A stretch of DNA of 64,000 nt from Aliihoeflea sp023389195 (GCA_023389195.1 JAEWET010000046.1:1-64000), one strand, 5' to 3'; numbered from the stretch's first letter, positions 18,704 to 27,152 are shown. Notes: generated by a model not told the origin, from the sequence alone. Numbers and translations: made by a program.

Positions 18704-19399
18704 ATGGCACATCGATTCGCGCGAGGCGCGACCCGGCGCGAGGCGCTTGGCATGATCGCGGTCACGGCCAGCGGCGCGTTCGTCGCCGCGTCGGTTCGGC
18801 CGGCCGCGGCGCAGGCGCTGATTTCCGGCGCAGGCATGTGCCGGCTGATGCCGGAGACGACGGCCGGACCGTTTTACTTCGATCCGCAGCTTCGACGGTC
18901 GGACATTACCGAGGGGCGTGCCGGCGTGCCGCTGACGGCCCGTTTCCAGATCGTCAGCGCCGATTGCCAGCCGCTCGCCGGCGCGCGGCTCGATATCTGG
19001 CATTGCGATGCGCAAGGCGCCTATTCGGGCTACCCCGGACAGCCAGACGGGCTCGACACGCGCGGGCAGACCTTCATGCGCGGCACGCAATTTGCCGGCG
19101 CGGATGGCATCGTTTCCTTTTCCACCATCTATCCCGGCTGGTATCCCGGCCGCTCGCCGCACATCCATTTCTCCGCCATCATCGAAGACAGGGTCCGCGC
19201 GACAGGGCAGATGTTCTTTCCCGATTCGCTCAGCCGCGACATCTATTCGAGCGTGTCACCCTATAGCGATCGGCCGCTTGCCGACGCCGTTTTCAACGAT
19301 CGCGACGGGATCGCAAGACGGGCTGGCCGGACTGCCCTGGCCGACATGGCGCGGGCTGGCGAGCGGCTGCAATCGGCATTGGTCGTGGCCATCGGCTGA
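18704..19399 (+). CDS. Tat-exported intradiol ring-cleavage dioxygenase
   Basis: A 231-residue intradiol dioxygenase of the protocatechuate 3,4-dioxygenase-like type, which opens catechol rings using non-haem Fe(III). The N-terminus has a Tat-like signal (RREALGMI, then a hydrophobic stretch ending AAAQA), so the protein is probably exported folded. Iron-ligand positions are visible: Tyr in GPFYFD or GAYSGY, Tyr in PGWYPGRSPHIHF and the two histidines there. AAGGAGG-type RBS lies about 11 nt before the ATG. Exported intradiol dioxygenases are poorly characterised, and no transporter or aromatic pathway genes adjoin, so the substrate is open. Confidence 0.88.
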   Translation: MAHRFARGATRREALGMIAVTASGAFVAASVRPAAAQALISGAGMCRLMPETTAGPFYFDPQLRRSDITEGRAGVPLTARFQIVSADCQPLAGARLDIWHCDAQGAYSGYPGQPDGLDTRGQTFMRGTQFAGADGIVSFSTIYPGWYPGRSPHIHFSAIIEDRVRATGQMFFPDSLSRDIYSSVSPYSDRPLADAVFNDRDGIARRAGRTALADMARAGERLQSALVVAIG

Positions 19400-19405
19400 T
19401 TTCGT

Positions 19406-20161
19406 TCAGGAAAGAGTCGAGAGATCGAATTTCGCGACGTCCCGCATCAGGTCCGCAAGGCCGGCGACCGCGTGATCGAGGATGCGCTCGCCCTTGTCGG
19501 CCGTGGCCGCAGCCGCATTGCCGGTGACGCCGGCCAGTGACAGGTCGGACATCTTCCAGCCGAAAGCGTGCGGGCCGTAGGCGCGCAGATGGGTGAAGTC
19601 CTGTTCGAAGCGCGATTGCGAGGAGGGAAAGTCGCGCGCCTTGGCCATGTCGACCAGGTCCGGCCGGATCGCCAGCATCACGCTCGTCTCGATCAGCCCG
19701 CCATGGATGCCGATCGATTTTTCCGCCGGGCTGACGATGTCGGTGGGGTAGCCGAACCTCGTCCAGCTCGTCGCCACCGCCAGCATCGAATGGCGCACGC
19801 GCAGTTCGGTGGCGACGATCGTCATCAGCGGCGCATTGCCGCCATGGGCGTTGAGCATGACGAGTTTCTTCGTGCCGAGCTGCGCCAGCTTGGCGCCGAT
19901 GCCGATCCAGCGGTCGATCGCTTCCTGGAACGTCAGGCTCTTCGTGGCGGCAACGTCCATATGCTCGACTGAATAGCCGACCGGCTCGACCGGCAGGAAG
20001 GTGACGGGAAGTTGCCCCGCCAAGCGGGCCTTGAGCCGGCTTGCGACCGCCTCGGCGATCAGCGTGTCGGTCTCGAACGGCAGATGCGGTCCGTGCTGTT
20101 CGGTCGCGCCGAGCGGCAGGACGGCGATGTCGCCGGGGGCAGTTGCTTCGCTGGCTGTCAT
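19406..20161 (-). CDS. Creatininase-family amidohydrolase
   Basis: A 251-residue metal-dependent amidohydrolase of the creatininase/MftE fold. Metal ligands are in GATEQHGPHLPFETDT and VMLNAHGGNAPLM, with GIHGGLIETSVML further on. The start ATG 20161 is picked because the conserved domain begins within 20 residues (IAVLPLGATEQ). It is convergent with the dioxygenase gene (6 bp apart) and divergent from the MarR gene. Creatinine is only one of several substrates in this family, so the specific reaction is unassigned. Confidence 0.9.
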   Translation of the reverse strand: MTASEATAPGDIAVLPLGATEQHGPHLPFETDTLIAEAVASRLKARLAGQLPVTFLPVEPVGYSVEHMDVAATKSLTFQEAIDRWIGIGAKLAQLGTKKLVMLNAHGGNAPLMTIVATELRVRHSMLAVATSWTRFGYPTDIVSPAEKSIGIHGGLIETSVMLAIRPDLVDMAKARDFPSSQSRFEQDFTHLRAYGPHAFGWKMSDLSLAGVTGNAAAATADKGERILDHAVAGLADLMRDVAKFDLSTLS

Positions 20162-20260
20162 CTTTCTGATATGTGGCTTTCGTAAGAGGGGCTTGCGGAA
20201 ACGCCGGCAGGCTATCAGGCGCGCGCCGGGACGCAAGCGATCGGCCGAGGAGAGGGTTTC

Positions 20261-20740
20261 ATGGCGAAGGGCGACAAGCGGGCAACGGTGATGCGGCTTC
20301 AATCGGCCGCGCGCCTCACGCGCACCGCGCTTGCGGCGCGGCTTCTGGCGCACGGTCTTTATGCCGGCCAGGAGCAGATCATCATGGCGCTCGCCGACGA
20401 GGACGGGCAGACGCCGGGGCAACTCGCGCAGCGTCTCGGCGTTCGGCCGCCGACCATCACCAAGACGATCAACCGGCTGCAGGTGCAGGGCTTCCTGACC
20501 AAGCAGGCTTCCGAGACAGATGCCCGCCAGGCGCATGTTCATCTCGCCGAACCGGGCCGCGAGGCGATCCGATCGATCGAGAAGACGCTGAAGAAGACCG
20601 AAAAGCAGGCGCTCAAGGGGCTCGACAAGAAGGACCAGAAGCTTCTTTCCAAGCTTTTGTCGCGCATCGAATCCAACCTTTCGGAGATCGTCGAGGAGGA
20701 GGACGAGCCCGAGGACGAGATCGTCGAAACGGCCGCATGA
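20261..20740 (+). CDS. MarR-family transcriptional regulator
   Basis: A 159-residue winged-helix regulator. The DNA-binding core reads TPGQLAQRLGVRPPTITKTINRLQ (about residues 48-71), followed by the wing LTKQASETDARQAHVHL. The C-terminus is rich in Glu and Asp. It is divergent from the creatininase-family gene with a 99-bp gap, and is followed by a DMT transporter gene in the same direction. It may control either neighbour. No effector-site clue is visible. Confidence 0.9.
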   Translation: MAKGDKRATVMRLQSAARLTRTALAARLLAHGLYAGQEQIIMALADEDGQTPGQLAQRLGVRPPTITKTINRLQVQGFLTKQASETDARQAHVHLAEPGREAIRSIEKTLKKTEKQALKGLDKKDQKLLSKLLSRIESNLSEIVEEEDEPEDEIVETAA

Positions 20741-20801
20741 CCGCCAATTCTGATCATGTTCAGCTTTTTGCTTGCGCTTGCCGCGCGAAGCTTCCAAACC
20801 A

Positions 20802-21773
20802 ATGGAAGCAACCAGCCGAATGCCGAATAGCGTGCCTCAACCCTCCTCGTCCGCCGACACCGCCACACCGCTCAGGGCGATCCTGCTCGTTCTTGCGGCG
20901 GGCATCATCTTCACCTGCCTCGACACCAGTGCGAAATATCTCGTCGTCTCGGGCATGGAGGCGCCCTTCGTCGCCTGGATGCGCTTTGCCGTCCACGTCG
21001 TTCTGGTGCTGATCCTGTTCCGGGCATGGTCCAATCGGGCGATGTTCAAGGTGGTCAGCCTGCCGCGACAGTTCGTGCGCGGCATCTTCCTGTTCGGCTC
21101 GACCTTCTTCAACTTCCTGGCGCTGCGCACGCTGCAACTCGCCGAGACGGTATCGATCTTCTTCTTCGCGCCGATGGTCATCACCGCGCTTGCCGGGCCG
21201 CTGCTCGGCGAATGGGCGGGCTGGCGGCGATGGCTGGCGGTGCTGATCGGTTTCGTCGGAGTGCTGGTGATCACGCGGCCCGGCTACGGCACGTTCGGGC
21301 TCGGCCATGTCTATGCGCTCGGCGCGATGCTTTCCTACTGCATCTACGTGATCATGACGCGGCAGATGGGCGCGAAGGAAACCGCCGAAAGCCTGATCTT
21401 CTATTCCGCGCTCGCGCCGGTGATCCTGATGGCGCCGACCGTGCCGTTTTCCGGCTCGCTGCCCGAGACCGGCGTGCAATGGGCGGTTCTCCTGTCGCTG
21501 GGCTTTTATGGCGCGTTCGGGCACTGGCTCCTGATCCATGCCTACAAGCAGGCGACGACGTCCGCGCTGGCGCCCTATCCCTATCTCCAGATGGTGTGGA
21601 TGATCGCGCTCGGCTATCTCGTCTTCGCGGATCTACCCGACCGTTGGACGCTGGTCGGTTCGGCGATCATCGTCTCGAGCGGGCTCTATATCGTCCATCG
21701 CGAAAGTCGCCTGCGCCTGCAAAGCCGCTCCCTGCCGAATTCCGAAGCGCGCGACCTGGCAAAAAAGCTTTGA
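20802..21773 (+). CDS. DMT-superfamily (EamA) transporter
   Basis: An inner-membrane protein of 323 residues with ten predicted membrane helices in two EamA repeats (about residues 25-160 and 170-300). The first helix is AILLVLAAGIIFTCLDTSAK and the last is the VGSAIIVSSGLYIV region. Such proteins often export amino acids or metabolites, but the substrate cannot be read. The start is uncertain: ATG 20802 is preferred, with ATG 20820 or TTG 20772 possible; none has a strong RBS. It lies 61 bp after the MarR gene and may be its target. Confidence 0.87.
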   Translation: MEATSRMPNSVPQPSSSADTATPLRAILLVLAAGIIFTCLDTSAKYLVVSGMEAPFVAWMRFAVHVVLVLILFRAWSNRAMFKVVSLPRQFVRGIFLFGSTFFNFLALRTLQLAETVSIFFFAPMVITALAGPLLGEWAGWRRWLAVLIGFVGVLVITRPGYGTFGLGHVYALGAMLSYCIYVIMTRQMGAKETAESLIFYSALAPVILMAPTVPFSGSLPETGVQWAVLLSLGFYGAFGHWLLIHAYKQATTSALAPYPYLQMVWMIALGYLVFADLPDRWTLVGSAIIVSSGLYIVHRESRLRLQSRSLPNSEARDLAKKL

Positions 21774-21795
21774 ATCCCCGGTTGGCGATGGCATA

Positions 21796-21814
21796 GGTTT
21801 AAACGGTTTAATCC
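21796..21814. promoter_or_regulatory. LacI-type operator candidate
   Basis: GGTTTAAACGGTTTAATCC is an odd-centred palindrome with 8 of 9 flanking base pairs complementary. It lies 25 bp before the proposed start of the adjacent LacI-family gene and 22 bp after the stop of the transporter. Position and symmetry fit autoregulation. Confidence 0.6.
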
Positions 21815-21838
21815 TGTGCCGCTTCCGGGAGGGGAATT

Positions 21839-22852
21839 CTGGGCCAGAAGATCAAGCTATCGACCATAGCCGATGCGCTCGGGGTCTCGACCGCGACGGT
21901 ATCGCTCGCGTTGCGCGACAGCCCGCTCGTCGCCGATACGACGCGCGAGCGCATCAAGCATCATGCCCGCGAGATCGGGTATATCTACAACCGTCGCGCG
22001 GCCTCCCTGCGCACGTCACGCTCGGGCATCGTCGGCGTCGTCGTCCACGACATCATGAATCCGTTTTTCGCCGAAATCCTCAAGTCGATCGAGCATGAAC
22101 TCGACCGTTCGCGCCAGACCTTCATCCTCTCCAACCACTATGACGACCTCGAAAAGCAGCGCAATTTCATCGACACGCTGCTGCAGCTCGGCGCCGATGG
22201 CGTCATCATGTCGCCGGCGATCGGCACGCCCGCCCCCGACATCGCGCTTGCCGAGGACAACGGCCTGCCGGCGGTCCTCATCGCGCGGTCGGTGGAGGGC
22301 GCAGACGTTCCGGTCTTTCGCGGCGACGACGCCTATGGTGTGGGCCTCGCCACCGATCACCTGATCGGGCTCGGCCACCGCCGCATTGCCATGATCGGCG
22401 GTACGGACCAGACGTCGACCGGCCGCGAGCGTTATCGCGGTTATGTGCTGGCGATGGAGCGAGCCGGGCTCGATCCGCGGCCCGAATGGCGCATTGCCGG
22501 ACCGCGCACGAAGCAAGGCGGTTTCGATGCGGCGGGCCAGTTTCTCAACCTGCCCGACAAGCCGACCGCAGCCGTTTGCTGGAACGATCTCGTGGCCATC
22601 GGCCTGATGAATGGCCTTGCGCGCGCGGGTCTTCGCCCGGGTATCGACATCTCGGTAACGGGGTATGACGATCTGGAGGAGGCCGCGATCGCCACGCCTG
22701 CGCTAACCACCGTCTGGAACGGCCAGCGCGAGGTCGGGCGGCAGGCGGCAAAGGCGCTGATCGACCGGCTTGCCGGTATCGAGGTGCACGGGGACCAGGA
22801 TCTGATCACGCCTGAACTTCATATCCGCCAGTCGACGTCTGCTCCCCAGTAA
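21839..22852 (+). CDS. LacI-family transcriptional regulator (non-canonical start)
   Basis: A LacI/GalR repressor of about 337 residues. The helix-turn-helix IADALGVSTATVSLALRD is intact at the N-terminus, followed by the hinge and a periplasmic-binding-protein-like sensor domain (GVVVHDIMNPFFAEILKSIE, GYDDLEEAAIATPALTTVW). The frame is open upstream to a stop at 21809-21811, but contains no ATG, GTG or TTG before the helix-turn-helix. The start is therefore CTG 21839 (GGAGG 6 nt upstream) or ATT 21836. Starting at TTG 21911 would delete the DNA-binding motif. A palindromic operator precedes it. The effector and regulon are unknown. Confidence 0.85.
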   Translation: MGQKIKLSTIADALGVSTATVSLALRDSPLVADTTRERIKHHAREIGYIYNRRAASLRTSRSGIVGVVVHDIMNPFFAEILKSIEHELDRSRQTFILSNHYDDLEKQRNFIDTLLQLGADGVIMSPAIGTPAPDIALAEDNGLPAVLIARSVEGADVPVFRGDDAYGVGLATDHLIGLGHRRIAMIGGTDQTSTGRERYRGYVLAMERAGLDPRPEWRIAGPRTKQGGFDAAGQFLNLPDKPTAAVCWNDLVAIGLMNGLARAGLRPGIDISVTGYDDLEEAAIATPALTTVWNGQREVGRQAAKALIDRLAGIEVHGDQDLITPELHIRQSTSAPQ

Positions 22853-22872
22853 AAAAAGCCGGGCAAATGAAA

Positions 22873-22895
22873 ATGGCGGGCACGAGGCCCGCCAT
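22873..22895 (-). terminator. Hairpin terminator of the small secreted protein gene
   Basis: ATGGCGGGC and GCCCGCCAT form a 9-bp stem with a 5-nt loop, followed on the minus strand by a T-rich stretch. It lies between the convergent LacI-type gene and the small secreted protein gene. Confidence 0.6.
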
Positions 22896-22919
22896 GATCA
22901 TTAGCTGCATACCGGCTGT

Positions 22920-23288
22920 TTAGAGTTCGCCGAGCTGCGAGCAGAGGGTCAACGACACTTCGCCGTAATCGCCACGGTTCAGTTCGGCTGCTTCGCAGTC
23001 AGCCTTGAGCTGGGCCTGCTGGTCGGCGGTCAGGCCGCCATAAGCGGTCGTGATCTCTTCTTCCGAACGCAGCTCGGCCATCGTGTCGTCGGTGAAGAAG
23101 CCGCCCATGTATTCGCTGTTCGTCGTCCACATGGTCTCTTCGGCATCCGACGCGTAGGTCATCGCGTTCTGATTGTCGGTGCTGGCGCGGCCTGCCGCGT
23201 CCTGATCGGTGCTTCCGGCATCCTGTGCAAACGCACCGCCGGCCATGGCGACAACTGCAGCGCTGGCGAGAATCATCTTGAGCTTCAT
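22920..23288 (-). CDS. Small secreted protein of unknown function
   Basis: A 122-residue protein with a clear Sec signal peptide (MKLKMILASAAVVAMAGGAFA, cleavage after AFA). The mature part is acidic, with about 100 residues, Asp/Glu/Gln-rich and with two cysteines near its end (ADCEAAEL and LTLCSQLGEL) that could form a disulfide. I do not recognise the family. The gene stands alone with its own RBS (GAGAGGAAAG) and a hairpin terminator, so it is probably a monocistronic and possibly abundant periplasmic protein. Confidence 0.75.
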   Translation of the reverse strand: MKLKMILASAAVVAMAGGAFAQDAGSTDQDAAGRASTDNQNAMTYASDAEETMWTTNSEYMGGFFTDDTMAELRSEEEITTAYGGLTADQQAQLKADCEAAELNRGDYGEVSLTLCSQLGEL

Positions 23289-23466
23289 TGGGGCTTTCCT
23301 CTCTATTATCTTTTGACAGTCGAAACTGTTTGTTCGATGCCAAGTAAACGGGGGGTCGAATTTAAAGTTCCTCCGCTGCCGACGGTCGGAGAAAAATTTT
23401 CGTGAACACGTTCATTGAGGAAACGCGCCAGGGTGCGTAGTCTGCGGGCAAAACGGAGGAGCCCGC

Positions 23467-24444
23467 ATGACGACAGACCTGAAATCGATCGCAATCCTGA
23501 TTCCCGGGCGGCTGCACCCGCATGCCGTGGCGCGGCTGGAGGAGCGGTTCCAGATCGTGCGTGCCGAAAGGCCGGCCGGCGACGCGGTTTCCTCCCAGCA
23601 TGCGGCCCAGATCAAGGGCATCGCGGCGATGACGCGCATCGATGCCTCGCTGATCGATTCGCTACCGCATCTCGAGATCGTGTCGAGTTTCGGTGTCGGC
23701 TACGACCATGTCGACGCAAAGCATGCGGCCACGCGCAATGTCGTCGTCACCAACACACCGGACGTGTTGACCGAAGAAGTGGCCGATACGGCCATCGGCC
23801 TCCTGATCAATGCCGTGCGCGAACTCCCCAAGGCCGAGCAGTGGCTGCGCGAGGGACGGTGGGTCGCGGAAGGTCCGTACCGGCTGACCAATGGCACCCT
23901 GCGCGGCAGGCGCGTCGGGATTTTCGGCATGGGTCGGATCGGCCTTGCCATCGCGCGACGCATCGAGGCGTTCGGCCTGCCGGTGAGCTATCACAATCGC
24001 CGCCCCGTCGACGGCGTGCCCTACCGCTATTTCGGAAGCCTCGTCGAACTGGCGGCGAATGTCGACACGCTGATTTCGGTCGCGCCCTCGACGCCGCAGA
24101 CGGAAAAGGCGGTCAATGCCGAGATCCTGTCCGCGCTCGGGCCGACGGGCGTCTTCGTCAATATCGGTCGTGGCACGACGGTTAATGAGGTGGATCTAGC
24201 CGCCGCTCTGCACGACGGCACGATTCAGGCTGCCGGTCTCGATGTTTTCTACGATGAACCGAACGTTCCCGAGAACCTCGTCTCCGCGCCGAATGCGAGC
24301 CTGCTTCCGCATGTCGGATCGGCGACGATCCATACGCGGCAGGTGATGGCGGACCTCGTCGTCGACAATCTGATCGCCTGGTTTTCAACCGGCGCGGCGT
24401 TGACGCCGGTGCCGGAAACTGCTGACCTAGGGAAAAGGGGCTAG
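23467..24444 (+). CDS. D-2-hydroxyacid dehydrogenase (glyoxylate/hydroxypyruvate reductase-like)
   Basis: A 325-residue NAD(P)H-dependent dehydrogenase. The Rossmann loop is GIFGMGRIGLAIARRIEAFG, and the catalytic triad blocks are NIGRGTTVNE (Arg), DVFYDEPNVP (Glu) and LLPHVGSAT (His). The loop Arg-Arg (HNRRPV) after the second strand is typical of NADPH-preferring GhrA/GRHPR-like members. Start ATG 23467 has GGAGGA 8 nt upstream. Reduction of glyoxylate or hydroxypyruvate is the most likely activity. That would complement the glycerate kinase at 8.6 kb, but the two genes are far apart. Confidence 0.9.
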   Translation: MTTDLKSIAILIPGRLHPHAVARLEERFQIVRAERPAGDAVSSQHAAQIKGIAAMTRIDASLIDSLPHLEIVSSFGVGYDHVDAKHAATRNVVVTNTPDVLTEEVADTAIGLLINAVRELPKAEQWLREGRWVAEGPYRLTNGTLRGRRVGIFGMGRIGLAIARRIEAFGLPVSYHNRRPVDGVPYRYFGSLVELAANVDTLISVAPSTPQTEKAVNAEILSALGPTGVFVNIGRGTTVNEVDLAAALHDGTIQAAGLDVFYDEPNVPENLVSAPNASLLPHVGSATIHTRQVMADLVVDNLIAWFSTGAALTPVPETADLGKRG

Positions 24445-24534
24445 ATCGGCCTTGTTCCGGACAAAGGTCAGAATTAACGCTTCATTAAGCATGACGGTCC
24501 AACCTCGGGCGGGGAGGCGATACGGAGTGACCAC

Positions 24535-24915
24535 ATGAAGACGATGATCGCCGCTCTCATTGCGACGACCGCCCTGATCGCGACATTCTCGCACGGGATG
24601 AACGAGAATTCGGGCGCAGCGCGCGCGGAATCGGGCAAGCCCAACGACTTCATCCTGATCTCCGGCGGTATGGAATGCCGGATCAGTCAGGGCGCGGTGC
24701 GCGAGAAGATCGCCCGGCTCGATCTCGACCCGAACTGCACCGGTTCGTCGAGCCCCGCCTCGCAGGCGGCGATGATCGAGCAGAACGACGATGGAACGAT
24801 CGACCTTCTTCGCCAGGATGGTTCGGCCGTGGTCCGGTTCGCAGCCGCCGAAGGCGACACGCATATCTCCTACGAGCCGCAATCGCCTCTCATCCGTCTC
24901 GTCGCGGTGGACTGA
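24535..24915 (+). CDS. Small exported protein, AprI/Inh-like fold possible
   Basis: A 126-residue protein with an N-terminal signal segment (MIAALIATTALIATFSHGM). The remainder has two cysteines (MECRIS, DPNCTG) and ends in a pattern DGTIDLLRQDGSAVVRFAAAEG. That pattern loosely resembles the protease-inhibitor AprI/Omp19 fold, in which a Cys pair and a final DGxxVxRF strand recur. The resemblance is weak and is my inference. It stands alone, convergent with the amidotransferase-like hydrolase gene six bases away. Confidence 0.65.
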   Translation: MKTMIAALIATTALIATFSHGMNENSGAARAESGKPNDFILISGGMECRISQGAVREKIARLDLDPNCTGSSSPASQAAMIEQNDDGTIDLLRQDGSAVVRFAAAEGDTHISYEPQSPLIRLVAVD

Positions 24916-24921
24916 CGCGCG

Positions 24922-25695
24922 CTACTCCGCCGCGTGGGCCAGACCCGCGCGGCGCGCTTCGTGCGCCCTGACGGCGTCGCCGAACGCCTCGAAGATCTGC
25001 GCCGAGGCGCGGTCCTTCGCGGCCCAGTATTCCGGGTGCCACTGGACCCCGACCGCAAAATCCTTCGCGCCGATGACCGACACGGCCTCGATCGTCCCGT
25101 CCTCTGCCACCGCCTCTACCTGCAGCCGCGGCGCGATGTCGCCGATCGCCTGCCGGTGCACCGAATTCACCTCGATTTCGCGCGGGCCGAAGATGCCGGC
25201 GAGGCACGAGCCTTCCGTGATCCGCACCGATTGGCGGATGGCGAAGCGCTCGTCCTGGCTGTCGCTTTGCGGCGCGCGGTGGTCCCACATGCCTTCGCCA
25301 TCCTGGATTTCGGTCGCCAGTGAGCCGCCGAGGGCGACGTTGAGTTCCTGGATGCCGCGGCAGATGGCCAGGAGCGGCACGCCGCGCTCGATCGCCTTGC
25401 GGATCAGCGGCATCGTCGTCGCGTCACGCGCCTCGTCATAGGGCCCGTTCGCTTCCGAAGCGTCTCCGCCATAGAGCGATGGATGGACGTTGGACTTCGA
25501 TCCGGTGAGCATCACGCCATCGACCCGCGAAAGAAGCGCGTCATAGTCGATGCGCTGGCCGAAGGCAGGCACGAGAAGCGGCAGGACCCCGGCCTGCGAC
25601 ATCGCCGCCTCGAGATATTGATGCGGCGCGGCGTGCCAGGTGTAGTTCTCGAACTGGCGGATGTCGGTCGAAACGGCGACGAGCGGCTGGGTCAT
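24922..25695 (-). CDS. Class I glutamine-amidotransferase-like hydrolase (peptidase C26)
   Basis: A 257-residue hydrolase of the gamma-glutamyl-GABA hydrolase type, which cleaves gamma-glutamyl amides. The nucleophile cysteine is in LLAICRGIQELNVALGG and the His-Glu pair in GVQWHPEYW. It starts MTQPLVAVSTDI at ATG 25695; an upstream in-frame start would add 50 residues from the promoter gap. It matches the enzyme that follows gamma-glutamylation of polyamines, so it may work with the glutamine-synthetase-like ligase at 13-14.4 kb, though the genes are 10 kb apart. Confidence 0.9.
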   Translation of the reverse strand: MTQPLVAVSTDIRQFENYTWHAAPHQYLEAAMSQAGVLPLLVPAFGQRIDYDALLSRVDGVMLTGSKSNVHPSLYGGDASEANGPYDEARDATTMPLIRKAIERGVPLLAICRGIQELNVALGGSLATEIQDGEGMWDHRAPQSDSQDERFAIRQSVRITEGSCLAGIFGPREIEVNSVHRQAIGDIAPRLQVEAVAEDGTIEAVSVIGAKDFAVGVQWHPEYWAAKDRASAQIFEAFGDAVRAHEARRAGLAHAAE

Positions 25696-25982
25696 GGGTC
25701 GGAAGCGTCCGTGAAAACTGGTTGGTTCCGGTTTAGCGCGAAATCGTTCCGGGACCAAGCTGGCGCGCGAATGTCTCACGACGGAATCTGCCTGCCGAAG
25801 AGGCAGTCTTGCACCGTTTTGCCGGGGCGTTAGGTAAGTCCGCACAAGCAGCGGTTCCGCGCTGGACTTGGGGGGAGACGCGTGTATTTATACGCCCCGG
25901 CCTCGGGGGGAGGACGCGCAATGACGCCTCGTCGGAATCCCGAATACCGATATTTTGAGATCCGTATATGGGAGGTTTTCTT
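25696..25982. other. Intergenic region, divergent promoters
   Basis: 287 bp between the divergent hydrolase and TRAP binding-protein genes. I see a small hairpin (CTGCCT-N7-AGGCAG, about 25788-25806) and GGGAGG at 25970-25975 as the RBS of the TRAP gene. There is no convincing promoter consensus and no small gene. Confidence 0.5.
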
Positions 25983-27080
25983 ATGGATCGTCGTTCCTTT
26001 ATCACCAAGGCAGGCTTTGCCGGCGTCGGCGCCGTCGCCGCGTCCACGCTTGCCGCGCCCGCCATCGCCCAGGGCAACCAGACCTGGCGCATGGTCACGA
26101 CCTGGCCGAAGAATTTCCCCGGTCTCGGCGTCGGCGCGCAGCGCCTTGCCGACCGTATCACCGCGATGTCTGGCGGCCGCCTGACGATCCAGCTCTATGC
26201 CGCCGGCGAACTCGTGCCGCCGCTGCAGGCGCTCGACGCGGTCATCGATGGTTCGGCCGAGATGAGCCACGGCGCCGCCTATTATTGGCAGAACAAGTCG
26301 ACCGGCCTGTCCTTCTTCACCGGCGTTCCCTACGGCATGACCTCGCGCGAGCTGACCGCGTGGGTCCGTCATCTCGGCGGCCAGGAAATCTGGGACGAGA
26401 TCTATGACCAGTTTGGTGTCCAGGGCTTCCTGTCGGGCGACACCGGCACGCAGGCCGGCGGCTGGTTCCGCAACGAACTGACCGGCGTTTCCGACGTCCA
26501 GGGCCTGCGCTTCCGCACCCCCGGCCTCGGCGGCCAGGTCTGGGAGAAGCTCGGCGCATCCGTCACCAACATGGCGGCCGGCGAAATCTTCCAGGCGCTC
26601 CAGTCGGGCACGCTCGATGCGGCCGAATTCGTGGGTCCCTACAACGACCTCGCGCTCGGCTTCCACCAGATCGCCAAGAACTACTACTTCCCGTCCTTCA
26701 TCGAGCCGGGCCTGGCGACCGAGTGCGTCGTCGACAAGGCGAAGTTCCAGGAACTGCCGGAAGACCTGCAGGCGATCGTTCGCGGCGCATGCGCTGCCGA
26801 ATACGACAATGTCGCTGCCGACTTCGCCGCCAACGATCCGCGCGCGCTGCAGACGCTCGTCAACGATCACGGCGTGCAGATCAAGCAGTTCCCGGACGAG
26901 ATCCTCGAGGCCGGCGCCAATGCCGCCAAGGAGATCATGCAGGGCCTGCTCGATTCGGGCGATGCGCTGACCAAGAAGACCGCCGAGAGCTTCGTCTCCG
27001 CGCTCAACATCGTGCGCCAGAAGACGGAAGGCACGGACTCGCTCTACATCCAGGCGCGCGAGAAGTACTTCCAGATCTGA
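25983..27080 (+). CDS. TRAP transporter substrate-binding protein (TakP/DctP type)
   Basis: Periplasmic binding protein of a TRAP transporter, 365 residues. The N-terminus is a twin-arginine signal (MDRRSFITKAGFAG, then AASTLAAPAIAQ), so it is exported folded. The mature part starts WRMVTTWPKNFPGLGVGAQR and includes GHGAAYYW-like (SHGAAYYW) and FRTPGLGGQVWEKLGAS. These features are shared with the TakP branch, which binds 2-oxoacids such as pyruvate and 2-oxobutyrate. ATG 25983 is chosen for the RBS GGGAGG and the Tat motif. The cognate permeases lie convergently beyond exoD. Confidence 0.92.
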   Translation: MDRRSFITKAGFAGVGAVAASTLAAPAIAQGNQTWRMVTTWPKNFPGLGVGAQRLADRITAMSGGRLTIQLYAAGELVPPLQALDAVIDGSAEMSHGAAYYWQNKSTGLSFFTGVPYGMTSRELTAWVRHLGGQEIWDEIYDQFGVQGFLSGDTGTQAGGWFRNELTGVSDVQGLRFRTPGLGGQVWEKLGASVTNMAAGEIFQALQSGTLDAAEFVGPYNDLALGFHQIAKNYYFPSFIEPGLATECVVDKAKFQELPEDLQAIVRGACAAEYDNVAADFAANDPRALQTLVNDHGVQIKQFPDEILEAGANAAKEIMQGLLDSGDALTKKTAESFVSALNIVRQKTEGTDSLYIQAREKYFQI

Positions 27081-27105
27081 TCGCATCCGATCACGGCATC
27101 ACGTG

Positions 27106-27139
27106 AAAGGCCCGGGAGCGATCCCGGGCCTTTTTCTTA
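27106..27139. terminator. Bidirectional rho-independent terminator
   Basis: A 12-bp stem, AAAGGCCCGGGA pairing with TCCCGGGCCTTT around the loop GCGA, followed by TTTTTCTT on the plus strand and preceded by A residues for the minus strand. It ends the TRAP binding-protein gene and the convergent exoD gene. Confidence 0.9.
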
Positions 27140-27152
27140 TCCGGTGTGCCGA

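Noticed and set aside
21911..22852. LacI-type gene starting at TTG 21911
   Set aside because: This would remove the helix-turn-helix, which is perfectly preserved in frame upstream.
25920..25982. Start of the TRAP binding protein at 25968
   Set aside because: The five extra residues would precede the Tat motif and overlap the RBS; ATG 25983 fits the signal peptide.
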